From Endomicrobium sp. (GTDB lineage Bacteria; Elusimicrobiota; Endomicrobiia; Endomicrobiales; Endomicrobiaceae), in assembly GCA_031273645.1 (NCBI GenBank), contig JAISRM010000049.1:1-10422 (forward strand): 10,422 nucleotides of DNA. The letters are read 5' to 3'. Of the stretch, positions 1 to 5,154 are shown piece after piece (position 1 is the first letter of the stretch; the number at the start of each line of letters is the position of its first letter). Position numbers and translations under genes: made by a program. A model generated the notes under the pieces. That model did no database searches, was not told where the DNA came from, and was given only the letters and a program-made list of their open reading frames with translations.

Positions 1-2810
1 CCGTAAACGGCGTAGTACATATTTGTGTTATCGGAAAGCGGCTCGGTAAAAGATTTATAATTCCCAAGATACTTCATCAACTCAACGCCGCTGCGTTCAC
101 CGTAAAGTATGGACCTTGCAACAGCCATATCGACGCTGTCAGGAGCATGCTTATTTTCAGCAACCTTATTTACAACCGTTATCTCGCTGTTTTCTTTGTT
201 TACATAAAAATAAATATCAAGAGAACCGTCTAAACCGTTACCGTGAACAAAAGCGTTTTTTAGCATTTCCTTAACGGCAAACGTCCATACTTTAGACGCA
301 ACTCCGGCAAAACCTCTTTGCTGAAGTTCCCAAGCAATAATCTCTGAAAAATCATATATTAAAAGATGAATCTTTTCGTACCATTGGAACAGCTTTTCAT
401 TCTGTCTTCCTTCAAAAGTAAAAGCGATAATTTTACCGTCATTTACGGCGTCGGCTATAGCCGTTATAATTCTATCTGAATATATATCGTCTTGAACGTA
501 CCCGCTTTCGGATCTGACAAGTCTCATATCTTTTGCAATTTCGGTCATATCAAATCTTACAATTCCCGAAGCGTTAAGCTTTTTAACCAATTCTCCGGCG
601 GAAGTATCTTTATTGACAGCGTCATTTTTTAACAAAACATCGTCAAGCGCGGCTTTATCAAGCTTAAGCGCGTCGTAAGCCGCCAAGAATATTCTTGCAT
701 AAATTCTTTCTTGGGAATTAATCAGATTATCTCTTTCATAAGCCCGCAAAAGCGCTTTTTGGACGGCATCGGGAAGTTTTCTTATAATATCTTTATCCAT
801 GCCGTCTATAATTTCCGGAAGATTTTCATTTGCGGCTATCTCAAAAATCATATCTCCGGAAGTAAGCCCTGCAGAAGCTGCGGCTTTTGCAGCGCTTTTT
901 ACCACGGCGTCAATTTGCGGATTTATTATAAAAGAAGCTGCTAAATCCGCAGCGGAAGCCGCCTCTGCCGCAAGACGTTTTATCTGTCCGGCAGACATCG
1001 CTTTAGCGCTAAGCGCCGACTCGGCGTTTGATTTGTTAGGCTCTGAAATCTTGCCGTCTGAATCCATTAAAATTATTTGCGTCCCGTCGGGAAATGTCAG
1101 CATAGACAAATTGTCAAGATACTGCAGCTGAACGTCCGCGTTTAAAATTTCTTTTATTAAGTCAGCAAGAGAGTTGATGTTTTCTTCATTGTAATCCGAG
1201 TCAGACAAAGTATTTAAAGCAGCCGTAAGCATTGAAGTCGCTATAGCCGCAGAACCCGACTGCGCTAAAACCGACAAAGCCAAAGCCTGCTTGGAAAAAG
1301 ATTCCCCGGAGAGCGCAAACTTTTCATATTTTTTTTCGGCTGTTTTTGACTCCTGCGTTATCTGTGGCATTATAGTCGTATAAGAAATTTTAGAGCGTTT
1401 AAAAATATCCGCTAAAGCGGCGCTGTGAAAGCCGCCCGTAACGGCTATAACGACGCTGTTTGCGCCGGAAACATCAATTGAGTTTTCAATATTTTTAATA
1501 AAAACGCGGTTCCTTTCTTCGTTTGTGTTGTGATAAACGCTTAAAAACGCAATATCGTTTTGCAAATCTTTAAGATAATTTTTATACGAATATTTGTCAT
1601 ACAGCAAAGAAAATTTTTCATACTCGCTGTTAAAATAATTCAAATCGTCTGCGGTTATTTTCGTATTAAAAAAAGACTGGAGACACGGATAAAAATCGCT
1701 TAAAAAAGAAATTTCGGCTTCCCCGCCGCTTTTTGAAAAAGCTATTCTTAAGTCTTCCTTTATTTTTCTTTCGTCGTTAAGAAGTTCGACGGGATTAACA
1801 AGTTTTGCGCGCAAAGCGTATTTTATAAGCCTTGCCACATCGCTGTTTTCTTTAATTTCTATGGAATTTGCGGATGCGATCGCGGGGATCGCAGCCGCAA
1901 GATCGTAAATATTTTCAAACCCGTTAGTTTCCAAAAAAAGCTGATTGTATTTGGAATACGGAAGAATTTCTTTAAAGCGAGAAATCAACAATTGAAGCTC
2001 GTATGAAGCTTTGTTGTAATTTATCTTTTTTTGATCTTTTAAAAGATTTAAATAGGACGCAAATACGGGGTATTTTTCGGGAGAAAAATTTAAAAGCGCA
2101 TTGTAGCCGCCGCTTTTAGCGGAAACTTTTTCAACGTATTTGCTCAAAACAGAATAATATTTGGCGGCGCTTATTTTGCCGTCGGCATAACTTTCCAAAA
2201 AAGCGTTAAATTTTTTATTTTCGCGGCTTAAATACTTGTCCTGAAGCCATTTTATTTCCGATTTTATTTTTAAAAGCGCGCCGTTATAGCGTTCCTGTTT
2301 TTTTAAGATTGAAGAAAGTCTTTCAAGGTTTGCTTCATGAACGCTTTTGTCTTCAAGACCAAAAAGAGGAATTTTTGAACCGCTCTTTAAATAAAAATAT
2401 TCCGTTCCCGTAAGCCTTCCCTGCAAAAGCAGTTCTTCCGTAATTTTTTCTCTTAAAGCTTTGTCTTTAATATTTTTATATAAACTTAAATCAACCGCTC
2501 CGTAGCCGCCTTCCACAAAAATAGCGGAAATTTCGGCGTTCTTTGACAGGCTGTCTATTATAGCCGATATATTTTTTTGAACTTCTCCGTGACAATGCAA
2601 ATCCTGTATATTAATTATGCGGTATTTGCTTTCTTCAAAAGTATGCCGGTCTATAATTTTGCCGTAATCTGCAGAAATAGTTAAACCGGCAGACGTGTTT
2701 TCAGAGACTGCCGGCGGCGCTGACGTCTGCAAAGCGTAGGCGGGCTGCGCAAAAGACAAAGAAAGTAAAAGCGAAACTGAAATTGAAAGCGAAATTAATT
2801 TTTTTAACAT
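1..2810 (-). CDS. Large exported protein, TraB/Tiki/ChaN-like N-terminus plus GHKL ATPase-like segment (C-terminus outside window)
   Basis: The frame is open for 936 codons and runs off the left edge, so the protein is incomplete. The ATG at 2810 follows a GGAG ribosome site (2817-2820). Residues 1-26 form a signal peptide: KK, a hydrophobic run, then AYA before L27. Residues 65-105 carry IINIQDLHCH and IFVEGG, and residues 452-475 carry VVIAVTGGFHS. These resemble the histidine and glutamate motifs of TraB/Tiki/ChaN-type domains, though this assignment rests on motif resemblance only. Residues 155-400 look mostly helical and 596-647 are Ala-rich. Residues 848-858 read EMLKNAFVHGN, matching the GHKL N-box (E848, N852, H856), and GERSGVEL at 904-911 resembles a G2 box. 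No DxGxG box is visible between them. No clear promoter separates it from the upstream gene's terminator, so readthrough may supply transcription. The specific function is unknown. Confidence 0.88.
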   Translation of the reverse strand, partial: MLKKLISLSISVSLLLSLSFAQPAYALQTSAPPAVSENTSAGLTISADYGKIIDRHTFEESKYRIINIQDLHCHGEVQKNISAIIDSLSKNAEISAIFVEGGYGAVDLSLYKNIKDKALREKITEELLLQGRLTGTEYFYLKSGSKIPLFGLEDKSVHEANLERLSSILKKQERYNGALLKIKSEIKWLQDKYLSRENKKFNAFLESYADGKISAAKYYSVLSKYVEKVSAKSGGYNALLNFSPEKYPVFASYLNLLKDQKKINYNKASYELQLLISRFKEILPYSKYNQLFLETNGFENIYDLAAAIPAIASANSIEIKENSDVARLIKYALRAKLVNPVELLNDERKIKEDLRIAFSKSGGEAEISFLSDFYPCLQSFFNTKITADDLNYFNSEYEKFSLLYDKYSYKNYLKDLQNDIAFLSVYHNTNEERNRVFIKNIENSIDVSGANSVVIAVTGGFHSAALADIFKRSKISYTTIMPQITQESKTAEKKYEKFALSGESFSKQALALSVLAQSGSAAIATSMLTAALNTLSDSDYNEENINSLADLIKEILNADVQLQYLDNLSMLTFPDGTQIILMDSDGKISEPNKSNAESALSAKAMSAGQIKRLAAEAASAADLAASFIINPQIDAVVKSAAKAAASAGLTSGDMIFEIAANENLPEIIDGMDKDIIRKLPDAVQKALLRAYERDNLINSQERIYARIFLAAYDALKLDKAALDDVLLKNDAVNKDTSAGELVKKLNASGIVRFDMTEIAKDMRLVRSESGYVQDDIYSDRIITAIADAVNDGKIIAFTFEGRQNEKLFQWYEKIHLLIYDFSEIIAWELQQRGFAGVASKVWTFAVKEMLKNAFVHGNGLDGSLDIYFYVNKENSEITVVNKVAENKHAPDSVDMAVARSILYGERSGVELMKYLGNYKSFTEPLSDNTNMYYAVY

Positions 2811-2817
2811 GATAGTC

Positions 2818-2850
2818 TCCAAGCAATCTTCAAGTAGTCTTCAAGCAGTC
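2818..2850 (-). repeat. Three tandem 11-bp repeats in the leader of the large exported protein gene
   Basis: Read on the minus strand, three contiguous 11-mers fit GAYTRCTTGRA: GACTGCTTGAA, GACTACTTGAA and GATTGCTTGGA. A partial fourth unit, GACTATC, runs up to the start codon. The GGAG ribosome site spans the junction of the third and fourth units. Eleven base pairs is about one DNA helical turn, so same-face protein binding is possible, but slippage-generated repetition is equally possible. Confidence 0.75.
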
Positions 2851-2852
2851 TT

Positions 2853-2891
2853 TAAAAAAAATAATCCCGTTTGTATAAAACAAACGGGATT
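2853..2891 (-). terminator. Intrinsic terminator of the small exported protein gene
   Basis: A perfect 12-bp stem (2863-2874 with 2880-2891) has a 5-nt loop and contains CCCG/CGGG. On the minus strand it is followed by a run of T residues (2853-2861). The stem takes in the last base of the upstream gene's stop codon, so termination is placed directly at the end of that gene. Confidence 0.88.
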
Positions 2892-3394
2892 TACATTATA
2901 AAAATTTTATTCATTAAAACGCTGTTATCGGGCGCAGGCAGAGAACTCCTGCGCAAAGCCCTTACATATAATAAATATCCGCTTACCTCCGTGTTTTTGT
3001 ATTTATGCTCTATATTGTTTGAGGAAATGTCTGCAACATAATATTGACGACTAAGTCGTTCTTTAAAATATTTTACAGCGCCTGACAATATGCAGTCTGC
3101 GCCGTATCTGAAGCCGGTATCAATCGGAATATTTTCTATGGTATGCGCCCTGTGAAAAACGGAAACTGCGCAAAACGCCGCCGAAAAAAATTCTCTTGTC
3201 ATAAAAACATGTCGTTTAGCTATCTTGCGGGAAACGTCTATCAAATCTAAAGATTTATAATCATGAGGCAATACGGACGCGAGATCTTTGCCGCCCAAAA
3301 AAGAAGACCGGCCGGCAAAAACGCCGTCCGGAAATGAAAATACGGCAATAAGCGAGAAACAAATAACCGTCGTAATCACTTTTCTTATTTTCAT
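2891..3394 (-). CDS. Small exported protein of unknown function (167 aa)
   Basis: I do not recognise this family. The protein starts MKIRKVITTV, has a hydrophobic core to about residue 20, and shows VFA before G28, a typical signal peptidase I site, so it is probably exported. The mature part is about 140 residues, basic in places, with four cysteines in the full product, and has no domain I can name. The ATG at 3394 is preferred over an in-frame TTG at 3418 because the signal peptide then begins correctly. No ribosome site precedes it. An extended -10 element would put the transcription start at or next to the ATG, so the message may be leaderless. A strong terminator overlaps the stop codon. 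The signal peptide and terminator argue for a real gene, but it could be the shortened remnant of a longer exported protein. Confidence 0.68.
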   Translation of the reverse strand: MKIRKVITTVICFSLIAVFSFPDGVFAGRSSFLGGKDLASVLPHDYKSLDLIDVSRKIAKRHVFMTREFFSAAFCAVSVFHRAHTIENIPIDTGFRYGADCILSGAVKYFKERLSRQYYVADISSNNIEHKYKNTEVSGYLLYVRALRRSSLPAPDNSVLMNKIFIM

Positions 3395-3401
3395 GTTATA
3401 T

Positions 3402-3410
3402 ATATTAGCA
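3402..3410 (-). promoter_or_regulatory. Possible extended -10 promoter for the small exported protein gene
   Basis: On the minus strand TGC-TAATAT fits an extended -10 (TGnTATAAT-like). No good -35 is present, only a weak TGGCAA about 17 bp upstream. The predicted start of transcription falls within a base or two of the ATG at 3394. Confidence 0.4.
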
Positions 3411-3440
3411 CAAGACAACTATTTTTGCCACACATATTTG

Positions 3441-3453
3441 CAGGCTCCGCCTG
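3441..3453. repeat. Mini-palindrome CAGGC-TCC-GCCTG
   Basis: A 5-bp inverted repeat around a 3-nt loop, followed by TTTTAT. It is the first member of a family of 13-nt palindromes of the form CAGNC-NNN-GNCTG scattered through both gene-free regions of the window. Confidence 0.75.
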
Positions 3454-3496
3454 TTTTATGGGATTGGCAGCCAGCGTCTGTTTTGTCATCTCGCAT

Positions 3497-3533
3497 ACTT
3501 GAAAAACAGGCGAAGCCTGCAGACGAAGTCTGT
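3497..3533. repeat. 37-bp direct repeat, copy 1 (two abutting mini-palindromes)
   Basis: Identical over 37 bp to 3603-3639. It begins ACTTGAAAAA and then has two back-to-back mini-palindromes, CAGGCGAAGCCTG (3507-3519) and CAGACGAAGTCTG (3520-3532), both with a GAA loop. Perfect identity of the two copies suggests a recent local duplication or gene conversion. Confidence 0.92.
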
Positions 3534-3577
3534 TTTGTCAATCGTTTTTTCAAGGTCTGCTTTGTTTGTGTCTGTCA

Positions 3578-3597
3578 ATCCCCGTGAAAACGGGAAG
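3578..3597. repeat. Degenerate ATTCCC-N8-GGGAAT-type hairpin
   Basis: ATCCCCGT and ACGGGAAG flank a GAAA loop. It lines up with the perfect element at 4733-4752, and both are preceded by TGTGTCTGTCA. The ATTCCC-N8-GGGAAT pattern resembles the dRS3 repeats known from Neisseria, but shared descent is not implied. Confidence 0.65.
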
Positions 3598-3602
3598 GAC
3601 AA

Positions 3603-3639
3603 ACTTGAAAAACAGGCGAAGCCTGCAGACGAAGTCTGT
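3603..3639. repeat. 37-bp direct repeat, copy 2
   Basis: Exact second copy of 3497-3533, offset by 106 bp. It again holds abutting CAGGCGAAGCCTG and CAGACGAAGTCTG palindromes (3613-3638). It directly follows the 3578-3597 hairpin, the same order seen in the 4593-4881 cluster. Confidence 0.92.
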
Positions 3640-3644
3640 CGCAT

Positions 3645-3664
3645 AAAAATGGGAATCCATTTTT
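3645..3664. repeat. Short hairpin, remnant arm of the ATTCCC-type repeat
   Basis: AAAAATGG and CCATTTTT pair around a GAAT loop. ATGGGAATCCAT is the right arm and flank of the full-length hairpins at 4733-4756, so this is probably a truncated copy. Confidence 0.5.
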
Positions 3665-3698
3665 AAAAAATCAGTTAACTGCCGGCAGTTAGCGCTGA
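3665..3698 (-). terminator. Intrinsic terminator of the 130-residue protein gene, built on a 16-bp perfect palindrome
   Basis: TAACTGCCGGCAGTTA (3676-3691) is a perfect palindrome. Outer arms TCAG (3671-3674) and CTGA (3695-3698) lengthen the stem. On the minus strand six T residues follow (3665-3670). It lies about 30 nt beyond the stop of the gene at 3728-4120. Confidence 0.85.
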
Positions 3699-3727
3699 TA
3701 CTCCTCAACTTGCTTGGCGAAGCTTCT

Positions 3728-4120
3728 TTATTTCATGATAGGGAAATTATATTCTTTAAAAGGCGCATCAGAGGAAATGCCTTGCTGGCGGATTCTTATC
3801 AGTTTTACACGAACGCCGCTAAATTGCGAAATGTTTGGAAGAAGCTCGCATACGGATTTTGATATGTTTGAAGCTAAAGTTGAATCGTTTTCATTTTGGA
3901 CAAGAACTGAGATTTCGGCTATTTTGACCGCAAGACCGAAGCGCGGGCTTTCTTTATTTTCTGTTACGTTTATGTAAAACGACGTTACCTGCAAATTGTA
4001 CCGGTGTTTTATTTGTCTTGCTATTTTTATAAGCGAAACAATATTTTGTCCCGTAAAGAATACGGTTAATTTATCTGCAAACCCCAGTATTTTTTTTGTA
4101 AAAAAAGATTTCGCGCTCAT
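3728..4120 (-). CDS. Unknown 130-residue protein in a self-contained transcription unit
   Basis: I do not recognise the family. The product begins MSAKSFFTKKILGF. The pattern of hydrophobic residues suggests a small alpha/beta domain: a helix around residues 24-36, strands around VTSFYINVT (45-53) and AVKIAEISVLV (63-73), then a helix and a strand VRVKLIRIR (102-110). No signal peptide or long membrane helix is evident, though the N-terminus is basic and hydrophobic. The start at 4120 is chosen over ATGs at 4150 and 4147 because those lie in or next to the -10 box, while AGGCGG sits 5 nt before 4120. A consensus promoter, ribosome site and terminator frame the gene, giving good support that it is real despite antisense frames. 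The repeat clusters are close by on both sides. Confidence 0.78.
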   Translation of the reverse strand: MSAKSFFTKKILGFADKLTVFFTGQNIVSLIKIARQIKHRYNLQVTSFYINVTENKESPRFGLAVKIAEISVLVQNENDSTLASNISKSVCELLPNISQFSGVRVKLIRIRQQGISSDAPFKEYNFPIMK

Positions 4121-4148
4121 TATAACCGCCTTTTTAAACTTGAACATC

Positions 4149-4177
4149 ATTATAAACAGATTTGCTTTTTATTGCAA
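4149..4177 (-). promoter_or_regulatory. Sigma-70-type promoter for the 130-residue protein gene
   Basis: On the minus strand TTGCAA (4172-4177) is followed after 17 bp by a perfect TATAAT (4149-4154). Transcription would start near 4142, leaving about 20 nt of leader with AGGCGG before the ATG at 4120. This placement decides the start codon. Confidence 0.82.
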
Positions 4178-4194
4178 GGGCGACTTATGCCATG

Positions 4195-4209
4195 ACAGAC
4201 TTCGTCTGT
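4195..4209. repeat. Mini-palindrome ACAGAC-TTC-GTCTGT
   Basis: A 6-bp stem with a 3-nt loop, the TTC-loop form (reverse complement of the GAA form). It is followed by GTTTTGTCA, a flank shared with other family members, and lies just upstream of the promoter at 4149-4177. Confidence 0.75.
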
Positions 4210-4247
4210 GTTTTGTCAATTTTGTCATCATGATAAAGTCAGATTAA

Positions 4248-4346
4248 CTTTTAAAAAAAATAGAAGAAATACTGCAAGAAGCAGACTATCCCGACGAAGC
4301 AGTTTTGGATAAGATAAAACAACTTATTAAAAAAGTCCCGTTTTAG
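4248..4346 (+). pseudogene. Start-less coding-like fragment (32 codons plus stop)
   Basis: From an upstream TAA at 4245 the frame reads LLKKIEEILQEADYPDEAV and onward to KKVPF and a TAG at 4344-4346. The charged helical composition and codon choice look like the end of a real protein. There is no ATG, GTG or TTG with a ribosome site. The ATG at 4230 in the same frame is cut off by the TAA at 4245. The last codons lie inside the minus-strand terminator of the tRNA. It may be the 3' relic of a gene whose front was lost next to a repeat, or a chance open frame. The family is not recognisable. Confidence 0.4.
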
Positions 4347-4378
4347 CGCCATATTTTGTTTATGGGGCTGAAACGGGA
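4329..4378 (-). terminator. Intrinsic terminator of tRNA-Arg
   Basis: An 18-bp stem (4336-4353 with 4361-4378) has a single mismatch, one G-T pair and a 7-nt loop. On the minus strand it is followed by six T residues (4329-4334). It lies 20 nt past the tRNA 3' end. On the plus strand no T tract follows, so it acts leftward. Confidence 0.87.
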
Positions 4379-4398
4379 TTAATTATGAGTGAGAAAAA

Positions 4399-4472
4399 CG
4401 CGCCCAAGAGGAGTCGAACCTCTAACCTTTTGATTCGTAGTCAAACACTCTATCCAGTTGAGCTATGGGCGC
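4399..4472 (-). tRNA. tRNA-Arg, anticodon ACG
   Basis: Seventy-four nucleotides fold into a full cloverleaf. The 7-bp acceptor is GCGCCCA with TGGGCGC, the discriminator is G, and the D stem is GCTC/GAGT. The anticodon stem is TTTGA/TCAAA with loop CTACGAA, and the T arm is AGAGG-TTCGACT-CCTCT. The anticodon ACG (4436-4438) reads CGN arginine codons after A34 is deaminated to inosine, normally by TadA. The CCA end is not encoded. The gene has its own terminator and a weak upstream promoter. Confidence 0.97.
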
Positions 4473-4483
4473 AATAAAACTTG

Positions 4484-4489
4484 ATTTTA
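4484..4489 (-). promoter_or_regulatory. Possible -10 box for tRNA-Arg
   Basis: TAAAAT on the minus strand lies 11 nt upstream of the mature tRNA 5' end, a suitable distance for a -10 element. No convincing -35 is seen, so this is tentative. Confidence 0.35.
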
Positions 4490-4592
4490 AGCGAATTTGC
4501 GGCGACATAAATTTGCCGCGAAGCCTTTTGTATACGGCAACAGCCGACAACTATTTTAGACGATTTGCTCTGGAAAGTCAAATTACAGCGCG

Positions 4593-4695
4593 TGTAAAAA
4601 GAATTTTTTTAGCAAACTTGTATTCCCACCCGATAGAAACACTCGAGCGCGGGCTGCTTAGGAAGAAAGAATATTAAAAACGCGGGCAGGACAAA
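4593..4695. repeat. Long-loop palindromic repeat element, copy A
   Basis: Starts TGTAAAAAGAATTTTTT, then AGCAAAC, then ATTCCC (4622-4627), a 52-nt insert (4630-4681), GCGGG (4682-4686) and GACAAA. It matches 4925-5019 along its length with scattered substitutions; the insert is 52 nt in both. The right arm has decayed (GCGGGCAG instead of GCGGGAAT). No open frame or transposase is present. An uninterrupted short-loop form lies at 4804-4857. Confidence 0.85.
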
Positions 4696-4706
4696 CTAAA
4701 AGACGA

Positions 4707-4719
4707 CAGACTGCGTCTG
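4707..4719. repeat. Mini-palindrome CAGAC-TGC-GTCTG
   Basis: A 5-bp stem with a TGC loop, followed by TTTTGTGTCTGTCA and then the ATTCCC-type hairpin. It sits 11 nt after copy A, matching the hairpin-spacer-mini-palindrome order of 4804-4881. Confidence 0.75.
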
Positions 4720-4732
4720 TTTTGTGTCTGTC

Positions 4733-4752
4733 ATTCCCATGAAAATGGGAAT
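4733..4752. repeat. Perfect ATTCCC-N8-GGGAAT hairpin (short loop)
   Basis: ATTCCCAT and ATGGGAAT form an 8-bp perfect stem around GAAA. It exactly fits the 20-bp ATTCCC-N8-GGGAAT pattern. Confidence 0.85.
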
Positions 4753-4803
4753 CCATGTTTAATATTAATGTAGTTTTTAACATTATTTCTTTTAAAGACA
4801 CAA

Positions 4804-4857
4804 TGTAAAAAGAATTTTTTAGCAAACATGGATTCCCGCTTTCGCGGGAATGACAAA
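4804..4857. repeat. Short-loop palindromic repeat element, copy C
   Basis: Shares the TGTAAAAAGAATTTTTT and AGCAAAC left flank with copy A. It then has ATTCCCGC-TTTC-GCGGGAAT (4832-4851) and GACAAACTT. Here the two arms are separated by only 4 nt, against 52 nt in copies A and B. The spacer to the following mini-palindrome also matches that of copy A. Confidence 0.87.
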
Positions 4858-4868
4858 CTTAAAGATGA

Positions 4869-4919
4869 CAGGCTGCGTCTGCAGACTGCGTCTGTTTTTA
4901 TAAAACAGCCGAAGGCTGT
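4869..4919. repeat. Cluster of three mini-palindromes
   Basis: CAGGCTGCGTCTG (4869-4881, one G-T pair) abuts CAGACTGCGTCTG (4882-4894). After TTTTTATAAA comes ACAGCCGAAGGCTGT (4905-4919). The abutting pair mirrors the paired arrangement in the 37-bp repeats at 3497-3533 and 3603-3639. Confidence 0.78.
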
Positions 4920-4924
4920 CTGAC

Positions 4925-5019
4925 AGAATTTTTTAGCAAACATGGATTCCCGCCCGATAAAAACACTCGAGTGCAGGCTGCTAAGGAAGAACAAATATTA
5001 AAAACGCGGGAATGACAAA
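4925..5019. repeat. Long-loop palindromic repeat element, copy B
   Basis: AGAATTTTTTAGCAAAC leads to ATTCCCGC (4946-4953), a 52-nt insert (4954-5005), then an intact GCGGGAAT (5006-5013) and GACAAA. The insert contains the palindrome CACTCGAGTG. Both hairpin arms are perfect here, so this copy best shows the insert as an expansion of the hairpin loop. Confidence 0.87.
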
Positions 5020-5046
5020 ACGGACGCAAGCCGGTATCCTATAAAA

Positions 5047-5059
5047 CAGACGAAGTCTG
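5047..5059. repeat. Mini-palindrome CAGAC-GAA-GTCTG
   Basis: Identical to the second palindrome of the 37-bp repeats and preceded by TAAAA. AAGTCTGA is repeated directly after it. Confidence 0.78.
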
Positions 5060-5075
5060 AAGTCTGAGGGGGATT

Positions 5076-5109
5076 GGGAAGAAAAAAACATTAATACGTT
5101 CGGGAACGA
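5076..5109. repeat. Decayed right half of the long-loop element
   Basis: GGAAGAAAAAAACATTAATA followed by CGTTCGGGAACGAC parallels the right ends of copies A and B (GGAAGAAMRAATATTAAAAA then CGCGGGAATGAC), with several substitutions and small length changes. Confidence 0.45.
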
Positions 5110-5120
5110 CGGGTGAAAGG

Positions 5121-5133
5121 ACAGCGAAGCTGT
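5121..5133. repeat. Mini-palindrome ACAGC-GAA-GCTGT
   Basis: A 5-bp stem with a GAA loop, 21 nt beyond the stop codon of the activase-like gene. On the minus strand it is followed by CCTTTCACC, so a weak 3' stem-loop role is possible, but it is not a convincing terminator. Confidence 0.6.
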
Positions 5134-5154
5134 TTGGCGCGGTTGTCTTTAACT

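Noticed and set aside
711..1131. Two overlapping plus-strand open frames (77 and 110 codons)
   Set aside because: They lie antisense to the Ala-rich part of the large minus-strand gene, have no ribosome site, and reflect its GC-rich codon positions.
3395..3418. Upstream TTG start adding 8 residues to the small exported protein
   Set aside because: It would place residues before an otherwise normal signal peptide and lies within the probable promoter.
3288..3587. Plus-strand open frame of 99 codons
   Set aside because: It is antisense to the signal-peptide gene and runs into the palindromic repeats, so its C-terminus is repeat-derived.
3497..3639. CRISPR-like repeat-spacer pattern
   Set aside because: Only two copies, a non-spacer-length interval containing other repeats, and internal double palindromes. 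This does not fit an array.
4121..4150. ATG codons at 4150 and 4147 as the start of the 130-residue gene
   Set aside because: They lie in or next to the TATAAT box, so they would be upstream of the predicted transcription start.
3714..4247. Plus-strand open frames of 87 and 83 codons
   Set aside because: Both are antisense to the 130-residue gene, which alone has a promoter, ribosome site and terminator.
4399..4472. tRNA as an integration site for a mobile element
   Set aside because: I saw no second copy of the tRNA 3' end and no integrase in the window.
4465..4677. Plus-strand open frame of 70 codons
   Set aside because: It begins inside the tRNA and ends in repeat copy A.
4731..4994. 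Minus-strand open frame of 87 codons with FPRKRES and MFAKKF motifs
   Set aside because: It is entirely translated from the hairpin repeats. Such FPRKRES-type peptides are a familiar artefact of these repeats.
4593..5019. Insertion sequence
   Set aside because: The repeated units are about 100 bp with no transposase frame. They can be called palindromic repeats only.
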